Of a stretch of 64,000 nt of DNA, positions 50,442 to 58,013 are shown in pieces (within the stretch, counting starts at the first letter, position 1; every line of letters starts with the position of its first letter). Made by a program: the position numbers and the translations under genes. Where the stretch lies: positions 529,808 to 593,807 of the forward strand of contig NZ_CP110383.1 of the NCBI RefSeq assembly GCF_026015965.1. The letters are read 5' to 3'. The notes below the pieces were generated by a model. That model searched no databases, had not been told where the DNA came from, and worked only from the letters and a program-made list of their open reading frames with translations. The stretch comes from Selenomonas sputigena. GTDB taxonomy: Bacteria; Bacillota; Negativicutes; Selenomonadales; Selenomonadaceae.

Positions 50442-51200
50442 ATGGAAATCCGTGTAGAAGATCTGGAGAAATCTCTCGATGGCAGGAAAATCATCGAGCG
50501 CATCAATCTCGCAGTCAAGGACAAAGAGACTGTCGGCATCATCGGACCGAACGGCAGCGGCAAGAGCACGCTCTTGAAGTGCATCTACCGCGTGCTGGAG
50601 CCGGAATTGGGCAAGGTGTTCTTGGGCGGCGATGAACTGCGTGATCTCTCGGTGCGCGAATCGGCGATGCGTCAGGCTGTGCTCGCGCAGCATCACAGCA
50701 CGGGATTTGACTTCACGGTGCTCGAAGTCGTGCTTATGGGCAGAAGCCCCTACAAGGGCATATTGGAGCGCTACAACGAAGAGGACTTCGCCCTCGCGCA
50801 CAAGTACCTCGCTTTCACGGGCATGGAGAGGTTCGCCAAGAACTCCTTTGCGACGCTCTCAGGCGGCGAGCAGCAGCGCGTGATGCTCGCGCGTGCGCTC
50901 ACGCAGTCGACGCCGTGTCTCATCCTCGATGAGCCGACGAATCATTTGGACATCCGCTATCAGCTGCAGGTCATGGAAAACGTGCGGCAGATGAACCTCA
51001 CGGTCATCGCCGCCATCCACGACCTCAATATTGCCGCCGCTTACTGCGATCGTCTGATTGCCATGCGGCGAGGTCATATCATTCGGGAGGGGACGCCGAG
51101 GGAGTTGCTGACGGAAAAGTTCATCTATGAGCTTTACGAGGTTCATGCGCGCGTCGTAGAACTTGATGACGATGCCGTCGTTATTTCGTATCGTTTGTAA
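50442..51200 (+). CDS. ABC transporter ATP-binding protein (FecE/BtuD type)
   Basis: A 252-residue ATPase: Walker A GPNGSGKS (about residues 35-42), Q-loop AVLAQHHSTGFDF, signature LSGGEQQRVMLARAL and Walker B CLILDEPTNHLD. It energises FecCD-type permeases. ATG 50442 is preferred since AAAGGGTGAGG precedes it; ATG 50418 lies in the permease gene. It is the only ATPase in this locus, so it may serve both permeases. Confidence 0.93.
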   Translation: MEIRVEDLEKSLDGRKIIERINLAVKDKETVGIIGPNGSGKSTLLKCIYRVLEPELGKVFLGGDELRDLSVRESAMRQAVLAQHHSTGFDFTVLEVVLMGRSPYKGILERYNEEDFALAHKYLAFTGMERFAKNSFATLSGGEQQRVMLARALTQSTPCLILDEPTNHLDIRYQLQVMENVRQMNLTVIAAIHDLNIAAAYCDRLIAMRRGHIIREGTPRELLTEKFIYELYEVHARVVELDDDAVVISYRL

Positions 51201-51215
51201 GGAGAGGAATCCACT

Positions 51216-51518
51216 ATGATGGAAAAGGAATGGCTGCTGAACAATCCACATCTGACGGCGGAAAAGATGAGTCCGATCGAGGAGCGCATCCCTGCGGCTC
51301 GCACAGAGGTGCATGAAGGACTTTCGCGTGCGAAGGGCATCCTCGGGGAAGAGGGCTACAAGAAGTACCTTGCGCCGTTGCAGAATCTCGCGAAGAGCGG
51401 CACGACGCTCCTCCTCACGGTGCGCACGGCGCGCGAGCGCACGATGCTTGTGAAAGAGTGCCTGCCAGCCTTGAAGGAAGCCTTCGGCGCGAACGTCGTC
51501 AAGGTCGTTGCCGTCTGA
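51216..51518 (+). CDS. Small protein of unknown function, possibly DnaA N-domain-like
   Basis: A 100-residue soluble protein. ATG 51216 follows AAGGAGAGGAATCCACT. The C-terminal half (KKYLAPLQNLAKSGTTLLL, then TVRTARERTMLVKECLPALK) has the pattern of the DnaA N-terminal domain, in which a helix pair leads into a strand followed by a helix that begins at a conserved aromatic or charged residue. This similarity is weak and judged by eye. It lies between the ATPase and the ThiF/MoeB gene, with 15 and about 22 bases spacing. Confidence 0.5.
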   Translation: MMEKEWLLNNPHLTAEKMSPIEERIPAARTEVHEGLSRAKGILGEEGYKKYLAPLQNLAKSGTTLLLTVRTARERTMLVKECLPALKEAFGANVVKVVAV

Positions 51519-51540
51519 AATGGGCGGCGAGGAAGCGGAC

Positions 51541-52311
51541 TTGAAAGAACGATTGCTGACGCAGGAAGAGCGCGAGCGGTATTCGCGCCAGATGCTCTTG
51601 GCAGATGTTGGGGAAGTCGGACAGAAAAAGCTTCTCGCCGCAAAGGTTTTGATCGTCGGCGCGGGCGGGCTTGGCTCGCCTGCGGCGATGTATCTCGCGG
51701 CATCGGGCGTCGGCGAGATCGGCGTCGTCGACGATGATGTTGTCGATCTCTCCAACTTGCAGCGCCAGATCGCGCATCGGTCAGCGGATGTGGGCAGGAA
51801 GAAGGCGGATTCGATGGCGAGGGCGCTTGCCGCGCTCAATCCTGAGGTGCGCGTTAACGTCTATCGGGAGAGACTTTCTGAGGACAATGCCGAGGATATT
51901 CTCTGTGATCGCAGCTATGATTTTGTTCTCGACTGCACAGACAATTTCCCTGCGAAGTTTCTCATCAATGACGCCTGCGTGCGTCTGCATAAGCCTTTTT
52001 CTCATGCGGGAATCACGGGATTCAGCGGGCAGATCATGACCGTCCTGCCAAGAGAAAGCCCGTGCTATCGCTGCATTTTTGAGGATGTGCCCAAAGAGGG
52101 GACAGTGCCGACGAGTCGCGAAATCGGCGTTCTGGGCGCAGCGGTAGGCGTCATGGGATCTTTGCAGGCGGTCGAGGCTGTCAAGTATATTCTGGGCATA
52201 GGGGATCTTCTTGTCGGGCGATTGCTGATTTACGACGCGCTGACGATGAAATTTCGTGAAGTGGAGTTGCCAAAGCGGAATGAATCGTGCACGGCATGCA
52301 GGAACGTTTGA
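51541..52311 (+). CDS. ThiF/MoeB/HesA family adenylyltransferase
   Basis: About 256 residues of an E1-like enzyme. Motifs: ERYSRQMLLADVGEVGQKKL, VLIVGAGGLGSPAAMYLA (ATP binding), DLSNLQRQIAH, DCTDNFPAKFLINDAC, and zinc cysteines CYRC and CTAC. It adenylates the C-terminal glycine of a small ubiquitin-like sulfur carrier (ThiS, MoaD or similar). No such carrier gene is visible beside it. TTG 51541 is chosen for GAGGAAG seven bases upstream; ATG 51520 is possible. It ends the uptake locus. Confidence 0.85.
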   Translation: MKERLLTQEERERYSRQMLLADVGEVGQKKLLAAKVLIVGAGGLGSPAAMYLAASGVGEIGVVDDDVVDLSNLQRQIAHRSADVGRKKADSMARALAALNPEVRVNVYRERLSEDNAEDILCDRSYDFVLDCTDNFPAKFLINDACVRLHKPFSHAGITGFSGQIMTVLPRESPCYRCIFEDVPKEGTVPTSREIGVLGAAVGVMGSLQAVEAVKYILGIGDLLVGRLLIYDALTMKFREVELPKRNESCTACRNV

Positions 52312-52346
52312 TTGTGAAGCGATGAAGGAAAATATCGCAAGGCAGA

Positions 52347-52390
52347 GCGAGGCGGCGAATGTACATGGCGATGTGCATTCGCCGCCTCGC
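52347..52390. repeat. Perfect 15-bp inverted repeat without T-run
   Basis: GCGAGGCGGCGAATG and CATTCGCCGCCTCGC flank a 14-base spacer, 36 bases after the ThiF-type gene. The stem is very stable, but no T-run follows on either strand, so a simple terminator is doubtful; it could protect RNA 3' ends. Confidence 0.7.
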
Positions 52391-52429
52391 GCTCTTCCCT
52401 TCGGGCTTGACCTCTTGGATTTTCATAGC

Positions 52430-52538
52430 AAGCTACACGCACAAACGTCCACTTTGTGGACATTGTGCGTCGCCCTTACAGAAGCCTAGCCAATCGGTCT
52501 GCGTCTTCGACTTGACCTCTTGGGGCTTCATGGTAAAA
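52430..52538 (-). repeat. Dispersed palindromic repeat, copy E
   Basis: The 109-bp reverse complement of copy A at 16.4 kb, about 92 percent identical by eye. The palindrome around CGTCCACTTTGTGGAC is intact. Its end provides the trpS promoter. A short duplicate CTTGACCTCTTGG occurs just outside at 52407 as well as inside at 52511. Confidence 0.85.
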
Positions 52539-52539
52539 T
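52512..52539 (+). promoter_or_regulatory. trpS promoter within the repeat
   Basis: TTGACC and TAAAAT are 16 bases apart, with TGG before the -10 (extended form). It is the only good promoter found between the ThiF-type gene and trpS. Confidence 0.6.
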
Positions 52540-52608
52540 AAAGGGTGAGTTTGGAAGTACGCATACATTCGGCACTTTCTGGCAAATCAAAGGAAAAGAG
52601 GCTTTATC

Positions 52609-53700
52609 GTGAAGAAAATCATATTGACAGGCGACCGTCCTACGGGGCGGCTTCATCTCGGACATTACGTCGGCTCGCTCAAGCGGCGCGTTGAGCTGCA
52701 GAATTCGGGCGAGTACGATGAAATATACATCATGATCGCCGATGCACAGGCATTGACCGACAATATGGACAATCCTGAGAAGATTCGTCAGAATATCATC
52801 GAAGTCGCGCTCGACTACATGGCATGCGGACTTGATCCAGCGAAGACCGTGATGTTCGTGCAGTCTGAGGTGCCGCAGCTCTTCGAGATGACGGCTTACT
52901 ATATGAACCTCGTGACGGTTTCGCGCCTGCAGCGCAATCCGACGGTCAAGGCGGAGATTCAGATGCGCAACTTTGAGACGAGCATCCCTGTGGGCTTCTT
53001 CACCTATCCGATCAGCCAGGCGGCGGACATCACGGCATTTCAGGCGACGACCGTCCCCGTGGGCGAAGATCAGGAGCCGATGCTTGAGCAGACGCGCGAG
53101 ATCGTGCGCAAGTTCAACGAGGTCTACGGCGAGACGCTCGTCGAGCCGCAGAGCCTGCTCGCCTCGCAGAAGGCGGCGATGCGTCTTCCCGGCACGGACG
53201 GCAAGGCGAAGATGTCAAAGTCCCTTGGCAACGGTATCTACATCTCCGATTCGGCAGCGGAGGTGAAGAAAAAGGTCATGTCGATGTACACCGATCCCGA
53301 TCATATCCGCGTCGAAGATCCCGGTAAGATCGAGGGCAATACGGTCTTCACCTATCTCGACGTATTCTCGCGTCCCGAGCATTTCGAGAAGTTCCTGCCC
53401 GAGTACGAGAATCTCGATGCCTTGAAGGCGCACTACAGCCGTGGCGGCCTCGGCGACGTCAAGGTCAAGAAGTTCCTCATCGCGGTATTAGAAGATGAAC
53501 TGGCACCGATCCGCGCACGCCGCAAGGAGCTTGAAAAAGACATCCGCGCTGTTTATGCCGTGCTCGCCGAAGGCAGCGAAAAAGCGCGCAAAAAAGCCGC
53601 CGCAACGCTCGAAGCGATGAAGGCGGCGATGAAGATCAACTATTTCCAAGACGAGGAATTGATCGCTGAGCAGGTAAAGCGGTTTACAAGCGAGGCGTAG
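52609..53700 (+). CDS. trpS: Tryptophanyl-tRNA synthetase
   Basis: A 363-residue class I synthetase. HIGH-type motif HLGH at residues 16-19 ([13 protein letters not shown]) and KMSKS at 201-205 ([14 protein letters not shown]). It is about 30 residues longer than B. subtilis TrpS and has a helical C-terminal extension. The GTG start follows AAGAGGCTTTATC. No T-box was found upstream. It stands in front of a possible PBECR-type gene. Confidence 0.95.
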   Translation: MKKIILTGDRPTGRLHLGHYVGSLKRRVELQNSGEYDEIYIMIADAQALTDNMDNPEKIRQNIIEVALDYMACGLDPAKTVMFVQSEVPQLFEMTAYYMNLVTVSRLQRNPTVKAEIQMRNFETSIPVGFFTYPISQAADITAFQATTVPVGEDQEPMLEQTREIVRKFNEVYGETLVEPQSLLASQKAAMRLPGTDGKAKMSKSLGNGIYISDSAAEVKKKVMSMYTDPDHIRVEDPGKIEGNTVFTYLDVFSRPEHFEKFLPEYENLDALKAHYSRGGLGDVKVKKFLIAVLEDELAPIRARRKELEKDIRAVYAVLAEGSEKARKKAAATLEAMKAAMKINYFQDEELIAEQVKRFTSEA

Positions 53701-53710
53701 GGGCTGCTTG

Positions 53711-54100
53711 ATGATCCATCACGTTTGCAATCTGGATAAATCTCTGTTTTCTCTCGTTGAGGCGAATATACAGTCAGATGAAGTGGTATTTACTGAAGAG
53801 CGGATGGCACATGTTCGGATTCAGCATGGGAATGATTTTCTCATATTCAAGGAGCGCTTGGCAGAAGCGATTATGAATCCAGACTATATATTGGCATCTG
53901 CTTTTCCACATACGGCAATGATTTTGAAGGAATTTCATAGCGATGGAAAACGTTTGAATCTCATTTTGCGATTAGCCGTGGTGAGCGATAATTCGAAGAG
54001 GAAGAACTCAATTATTACTTATCATGTATTAAGTGGCAAGAAATGGGAGAAATATTTGCGAAATAAAAAAATCCTTTACAGAAAGGCGAGTATCATATAA
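53711..54100 (+). CDS. Hypothetical protein, possible PBECR-type nuclease domain
   Basis: A 129-residue protein of lower GC content than its neighbours. The segment VRIQHGNDFLIFKERLAEAI, with NPDYILASAFPHTAMILKEF and a C-terminal HVLSGKKWEKYLRNKKILYR, has the H...P-D-x-I...K layout of the PBECR (barnase/EndoU/colicin/RelE-like) nucleases found as toxins and in phages. This is a resemblance by eye. It follows trpS by ten bases, with weak GGGG ribosome site. If it is a toxin, no antitoxin is visible; codon use suggests horizontal gain. Confidence 0.45.
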   Translation: MIHHVCNLDKSLFSLVEANIQSDEVVFTEERMAHVRIQHGNDFLIFKERLAEAIMNPDYILASAFPHTAMILKEFHSDGKRLNLILRLAVVSDNSKRKNSIITYHVLSGKKWEKYLRNKKILYRKASII

Positions 54101-54119
54101 GATGAAAGTAGAGAAGAGA

Positions 54120-54228
54120 ACATCTGAGGTGGTAAATTTCGTGTCGACCACACGCCGATGGCATGACAGGGGAAACCCGAGAGATGCAGGGGCATGGCAC
54201 GCCTGCCGGATGTTTTCTTGGCTCGGTT
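54120..54228 (+). other. GC-rich structured region upstream of a terminator, function unknown
   Basis: Between the PBECR-like gene and the leuA leader several small hairpins can be drawn: GGGGAAACCC, GCAGGGGC/GCCTGC and flanking GCAT/ATGC arms. It ends at the terminator at 54229. No known riboswitch core was matched. It could be a small RNA or simply a 3' region. Confidence 0.35.
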
Positions 54229-54257
54229 GCCGCTCAGAAATGGGCGGCTTTTGTTTT
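54229..54257 (+). terminator. Terminator before the leuA leader
   Basis: GCCGCTC and GGGCGGC (one G-T pair) with a 6-base loop, followed by TTTTGTTTT. Confidence 0.75.
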
Positions 54258-54270
54258 AGGAAATTTCTTC

Positions 54271-54299
54271 TTGCACAGTGACAACATATATGCTATCCT
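54271..54299 (+). promoter_or_regulatory. leuA promoter
   Basis: TTGCAC and TATCCT with 17 bases between and TGC directly before the -10. Predicted start near 54306. Confidence 0.6.
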
Positions 54300-54305
54300 A
54301 TAGAG

Positions 54306-54580
54306 CATAACTTCAAATTGCAAATGCGTTGCAGAGGAATAGTAGGCGTCGTGGAATGGATAGAGAGCCGCTGGCTGGTGGAAAGCGGAGAGGAAGCGCC
54401 GTCGAACTCGCCTTGAAGCAGCTCGCTGAAACCGACATGGAGTAGGCGGAGCCGGTGCCTGACCGTTAGAGCAGGAGGATATGATGGTATCCGTTAAAGT
54501 GCGCGCTTCGGCGCGAAATTGAGTGGTAACACGTAAGCATTGCCTTTCGTCTCTTTGGGGATGAAAGGCTTTTTTTATGA
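54306..54580 (+). ncRNA. T-box leader, leucine-specific
   Basis: The leader of leuA has the T-box layout: stem I with GAACTCGCC, where CTC (54407-54409) is a leucine specifier, the T-box core GAGTGGTAACACG (54521-54533) and a terminator 54542-54577 (GCCTTTCGTC with GATGAAAGGC and a run of seven T). The TGGT of the T-box fits an ACCA tRNA end, as in the tRNA-Leu at 61.9 kb. Uncharged tRNA-Leu should favour antitermination and leuA expression. Confidence 0.88.
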
Positions 54581-54604
54581 AGAGGCATGTAGGAGGCGTT
54601 ATTT

Positions 54605-56275
54605 ATGAAGAATTTCACAAAGTACGAGAAGCAGTATTTTCTGCCGCCTGAGATAGATTTGAGCTGGCTCAAGAAGGAGCATCCGACGAAGGCGCCAACG
54701 TGGTGCAGCGTCGATCTGCGCGACGGCAATCAGGCGCTGATCATCCCGATGAGTTTGGAGGAGAAGCTGGAATTTTACAAGATGCTCGTGAAGATCGGCT
54801 TCAAGGAGATCGAGGTGGGATTTCCTGCAGCATCCGATACGGAGTTCGCGTTCCTGCGCCGCCTCGTAGAGGATGATCTGATCCCCGACGACGTGACGGT
54901 GCAGGTCTTGACGCAGGCGCGTGAGCATATCATCAAGAAGACGTTCGAGGCGCTTGACGGTGTGAAGAACGCCATCGTCCACGTCTACAATTCGACGTCG
55001 GTGCCGCAGCGCGAGCAGGTGTTCCACAAGTCAAAAGAAGAGATCAAAAAGATTGCCGTCGAGGGAGCGAACCTCCTCGCCGAGCTTACGGCGAAGGCGG
55101 GCGCCGACTACCGCTTCGAGTATTCGCCCGAGAGCTTCACGGGCACGGAGCCGGAGTATGCTCTTGAGGTCTGCAATGCCGTGCTCGACGTCTGGCAGCC
55201 GAAGCCGGAGCGCCCTGCAATCATCAACATCCCCGTGACGGTGCAGCTTTCGATGCCGCATGTCTATGGCATGCAGGTCGCCTATATTTCGCAGAATCTC
55301 AAGTACCGCGACGCCGTCCGACTGTCCCTGCATCCGCACAACGACCGCGGCTGCGGCGTGGCGGATTCGGAGCTGGGCATCTTGGCGGGCGCGGAGCGCA
55401 TCGAGGGCACGCTTTTCGGCAACGGTGAGCGCACGGGCAACGCGGACATCGTGACGCTTGCCATGAACCTCTTCGCGCTCGGCGTCGATCCCGAGCTGGA
55501 CTTTTCCAATATGCCCGAGCTTGTCGAGCTTTACGAGCGCGTGACGCGCATGAGTGTCCACGCGCGTCAGCCGTATGCGGGCGAGCTGGTCTTCGCCGCG
55601 TTCTCTGGCTCGCATCAGGACGCGATCGCCAAGGGCATGAAGTGGCGCGAGGAGAAGCATCCGAAGTTCTGGAATGTGCCGTACCTTTATATCGATCCGA
55701 AAGATGTCGGGCGCGAGTACGACGGCGACGTCATCCGCATCAACAGCCAGTCGGGCAAGGGCGGCGTCGGCTATCTCTTGGAGCAGAAATTCGGGCTTGA
55801 TTTGCCGAAGAAGATGCGCGAAGATCTCAGCTACTTCGTCAAGGGCGTTTCCGATCGTGGACATAAGGAGCTTCTGCCCGAAGAGGTGCATGAGCTTTTC
55901 CAGAAGGAGTACGTCAATGTCGATGCGCCTGTGCGGCTCGTCGATTTCCTACTGCGCAAGGCGCCGGACGGCGTACGCGCGGGCGAGGTGCACATGGAAA
56001 TCGAGGGCAAGCCCGTGACGTACCAGGCGCGCGGCAACGGCCGCCTCGATGCCATCAGCAACGCTTTGCAGGAAAATCTTGGCATTTCCTATAAAAATCT
56101 GACGTACAGCGAGCACGCGCTCGAAATCGGCTCAACTTCGCGCGCTATGGCATACATTGGCATCACGGCGGAGAACGGCAAGGTCACATGGGGGGCAGGA
56201 ATGGATACGGACATCATCACGGCATCGGCGATGGCGCTCGTCAGCGCCATCAACCGCATGAAAGCGGGAAAATGA
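54605..56275 (+). CDS. leuA: 2-isopropylmalate synthase, long (LeuA type 2) form
   Basis: A 556-residue enzyme joining acetyl-CoA and 2-oxoisovalerate, the first step of leucine synthesis. Catalytic TIM barrel with SVDLRDGNQALI (metal Asp), SLHPHNDRGCGVADSELG (His-x-His) and GTLFGNGERTGNADIV; C-terminal regulatory domain for leucine feedback (residues about 430-556, GNGRLDAISNALQENL and WGAGMDTDIITASAMAL). The form matches the yeast/actinobacterial-like class of about 550 residues. Controlled by the T-box in front; ATG follows TAGGAGGCGTTATTT. Confidence 0.95.
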   Translation: MKNFTKYEKQYFLPPEIDLSWLKKEHPTKAPTWCSVDLRDGNQALIIPMSLEEKLEFYKMLVKIGFKEIEVGFPAASDTEFAFLRRLVEDDLIPDDVTVQVLTQAREHIIKKTFEALDGVKNAIVHVYNSTSVPQREQVFHKSKEEIKKIAVEGANLLAELTAKAGADYRFEYSPESFTGTEPEYALEVCNAVLDVWQPKPERPAIINIPVTVQLSMPHVYGMQVAYISQNLKYRDAVRLSLHPHNDRGCGVADSELGILAGAERIEGTLFGNGERTGNADIVTLAMNLFALGVDPELDFSNMPELVELYERVTRMSVHARQPYAGELVFAAFSGSHQDAIAKGMKWREEKHPKFWNVPYLYIDPKDVGREYDGDVIRINSQSGKGGVGYLLEQKFGLDLPKKMREDLSYFVKGVSDRGHKELLPEEVHELFQKEYVNVDAPVRLVDFLLRKAPDGVRAGEVHMEIEGKPVTYQARGNGRLDAISNALQENLGISYKNLTYSEHALEIGSTSRAMAYIGITAENGKVTWGAGMDTDIITASAMALVSAINRMKAGK

Positions 56276-57228
56276 GGACGCTGGTGACCATCGTCCTCAC
56301 AAGTATCGTGACGACGCTTTTGCTCGCGGCACTCTCTGCAGGCGCTTTCGTCTATATTGTCGACGGTTACTTCGTTGACCTCGCCTTGGAGCGCGGCAGC
56401 GGCAGCGATCCGTTGGCGCCGCCCGTCATCGCCGCGAGTCTTTCCGACCCCAATGTCCATCTGCCAGAGAAGCCTGAGGCGAAGAGCGAGGATTGGACGC
56501 TTCGCTCCTTTGACGGACTGCATCTGGCGGCGACACACTTTTCGCCCGCTGCACCGAGTCATCGCTGGGTCGTGCTGCTGCATGGCTACGGGCGCAGTCA
56601 GGCAGATGCGTGGGATTATGCCGAAGCGTACATTGAGCACGGCTATCATGTCCTGACGCCGGATTTGCGTGCTTCGGGCAAGAGCGAGGGCAAATATGTG
56701 ACGATGGGGACGTTCGAAAGCCGTGATGTTGCCGCATGGGTTTCGCGCATCGCCGAGGTTGACCCTGCAGCGCGTGTCGTGCTGCACGGCGTTTCCATGG
56801 GAGGGGCGACGGCGCTTCTCGCGGCAGGGCGGGACGATGTGCCGCAGAACCTTGTCGCCGTTATCGAGGATTCGGGCTATACGAGCGCCGAAGACATGTT
56901 CGTGCGGAAGATGGAGAGCTTCAACCTGCCAGCATCCGTCATCATGCGCGGCATGGATTACATGAGCCGCAAGAAGACGGGCGCTGCGCTCTCTGACGCC
57001 TCGGCGATCGACGCCGTGCGCCGCATGAAGGCGCCGACGCTCTTCATCCACGGCACGTCCGACCTGCTCGTACCTTACAGCATGATGCAGGAGTTGGCGG
57101 CGGCGTCGAGCGCACCGCAGAAGGAAGTGCTGACGGTCGAGGGCGCGTGGCATGCGGCGGCGAAGGCGAAGGATCCGGAGAATTACTACCGCCATGTATT
57201 CGCCTTTGCCGATCGCTGGACGAATTGA
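56272..57228 (+). CDS. Alpha/beta hydrolase with N-terminal membrane anchor
   Basis: A 318-residue protein with one N-terminal hydrophobic segment (IVTTLLLAALSAGAFVYIV), then an alpha/beta hydrolase fold: oxyanion region VVLLHGYGRSQADAW, nucleophile elbow HGVSMGGA (Ser), acid in FIHGTSDLLVP, and histidine in EGAWHAAA. The ATGA overlap with leuA means shared transcript. Similar extracytoplasmic hydrolases are common in Firmicutes with unknown substrate; any link to leucine synthesis is not evident. Confidence 0.82.
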   Translation: MRTLVTIVLTSIVTTLLLAALSAGAFVYIVDGYFVDLALERGSGSDPLAPPVIAASLSDPNVHLPEKPEAKSEDWTLRSFDGLHLAATHFSPAAPSHRWVVLLHGYGRSQADAWDYAEAYIEHGYHVLTPDLRASGKSEGKYVTMGTFESRDVAAWVSRIAEVDPAARVVLHGVSMGGATALLAAGRDDVPQNLVAVIEDSGYTSAEDMFVRKMESFNLPASVIMRGMDYMSRKKTGAALSDASAIDAVRRMKAPTLFIHGTSDLLVPYSMMQELAAASSAPQKEVLTVEGAWHAAAKAKDPENYYRHVFAFADRWTN

Positions 57229-57315
57229 GATTTGGACGGCGGGCGTTGCTTAGACTTTCGGGTTTGCGGGTGTTTTGCTGTTGGCATGGTTTTTGCTGTA
57301 GGAAGGGATGAGTTT

Positions 57316-57753
57316 ATGCGGGCAGTCGTGACGAGGGTGAAGGAGGCCGCCGTCTCCATTGACGGTGCAGTGACGGGCGAGATCAAAGAGGGCTTTCTAG
57401 TCCTTCTGGGCGTGGGACCGGCAGACGGGGAAGAAGAGGCGAAGCGCCTCGCAGAGAAAATCTGTCGTACGCGCGTCTTTTCCGACGCGGCGGGCAAGAT
57501 GAATCTCGCGCTCGAAGATGTCGGCGGCGCGCTCCTCGTCGTCTCGCAGTTCACGCTCTACGCCGACCTTTCGAGCCGCCGCCCGGGCTTTTCCAAGGCC
57601 GCGAAGCCCGCGATTGCCGAGCCGCTCTACGAGAGTTTCATGGCACATTGCCGCGCTCTGGGCTTTCGCGTTGAGCACGGCAGTTTCGGCGCAGATATGC
57701 AGGTCACATCGGTCAATGACGGGCCTGTGACGCTGCTTTTTGATACGGAGTGA
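57316..57753 (+). CDS. dtd: D-aminoacyl-tRNA deacylase
   Basis: A 145-residue protein, standard DTD length. Conserved motifs SQFTLYAD (with catalytic-site Ser and Gln) and the [12 protein letters not shown]-terminus with the Gly-cis-Pro pair GP; the N-terminus [16 protein letters not shown] is typical. It removes D-amino acids (and glycine from tRNA-Ala) from tRNA. ATG 57316 follows GTAGGAAGGGATG. A 16-bp terminator follows at 57835. Confidence 0.95.
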   Translation: MRAVVTRVKEAAVSIDGAVTGEIKEGFLVLLGVGPADGEEEAKRLAEKICRTRVFSDAAGKMNLALEDVGGALLVVSQFTLYADLSSRRPGFSKAAKPAIAEPLYESFMAHCRALGFRVEHGSFGADMQVTSVNDGPVTLLFDTE

Positions 57754-57834
57754 GAGAATCCCCGCCCAATGTGGATTGCTCACTGCTAAGCGGACAAGAA
57801 AGTAAGCCAATGTCGTAGAATTACGCTGATTTAT

Positions 57835-57875
57835 GCAGTCTTGCTCCATATTTCGTATGGAGCAAGACTGCTTTT
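57835..57875 (+). terminator. Terminator after dtd
   Basis: A perfect 16-bp stem (GCAGTCTTGCTCCATA and its complement) with a 5-base loop followed by TTTT. Confidence 0.85.
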
Positions 57876-57966
57876 CTGTTGTATGCGCTTATGGTTATAA
57901 AGGTGCACATATTGATCTGCAGGCGGGGTATTTTTATTGCGAAGAAGGGGATTTCATCCAATAGTG

Positions 57967-57975
57967 TGCTATAAT
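57967..57975 (+). promoter_or_regulatory. pyrKD promoter, extended -10
   Basis: TGCTATAAT lies 39 bases before the pyrK start codon; no -35 hexamer is evident. Confidence 0.5.
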
Positions 57976-58013
57976 ACAGAAAGACATAAGAATCAGGACA
58001 GGAGGACGATTCC

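Noticed and set aside
54120-54228. ZTP, guanidine or c-di-GMP riboswitch
   Set aside because: Short matches such as GGGGAAACC occur, but the defining core sequences are missing and the downstream gene is already under a T-box.
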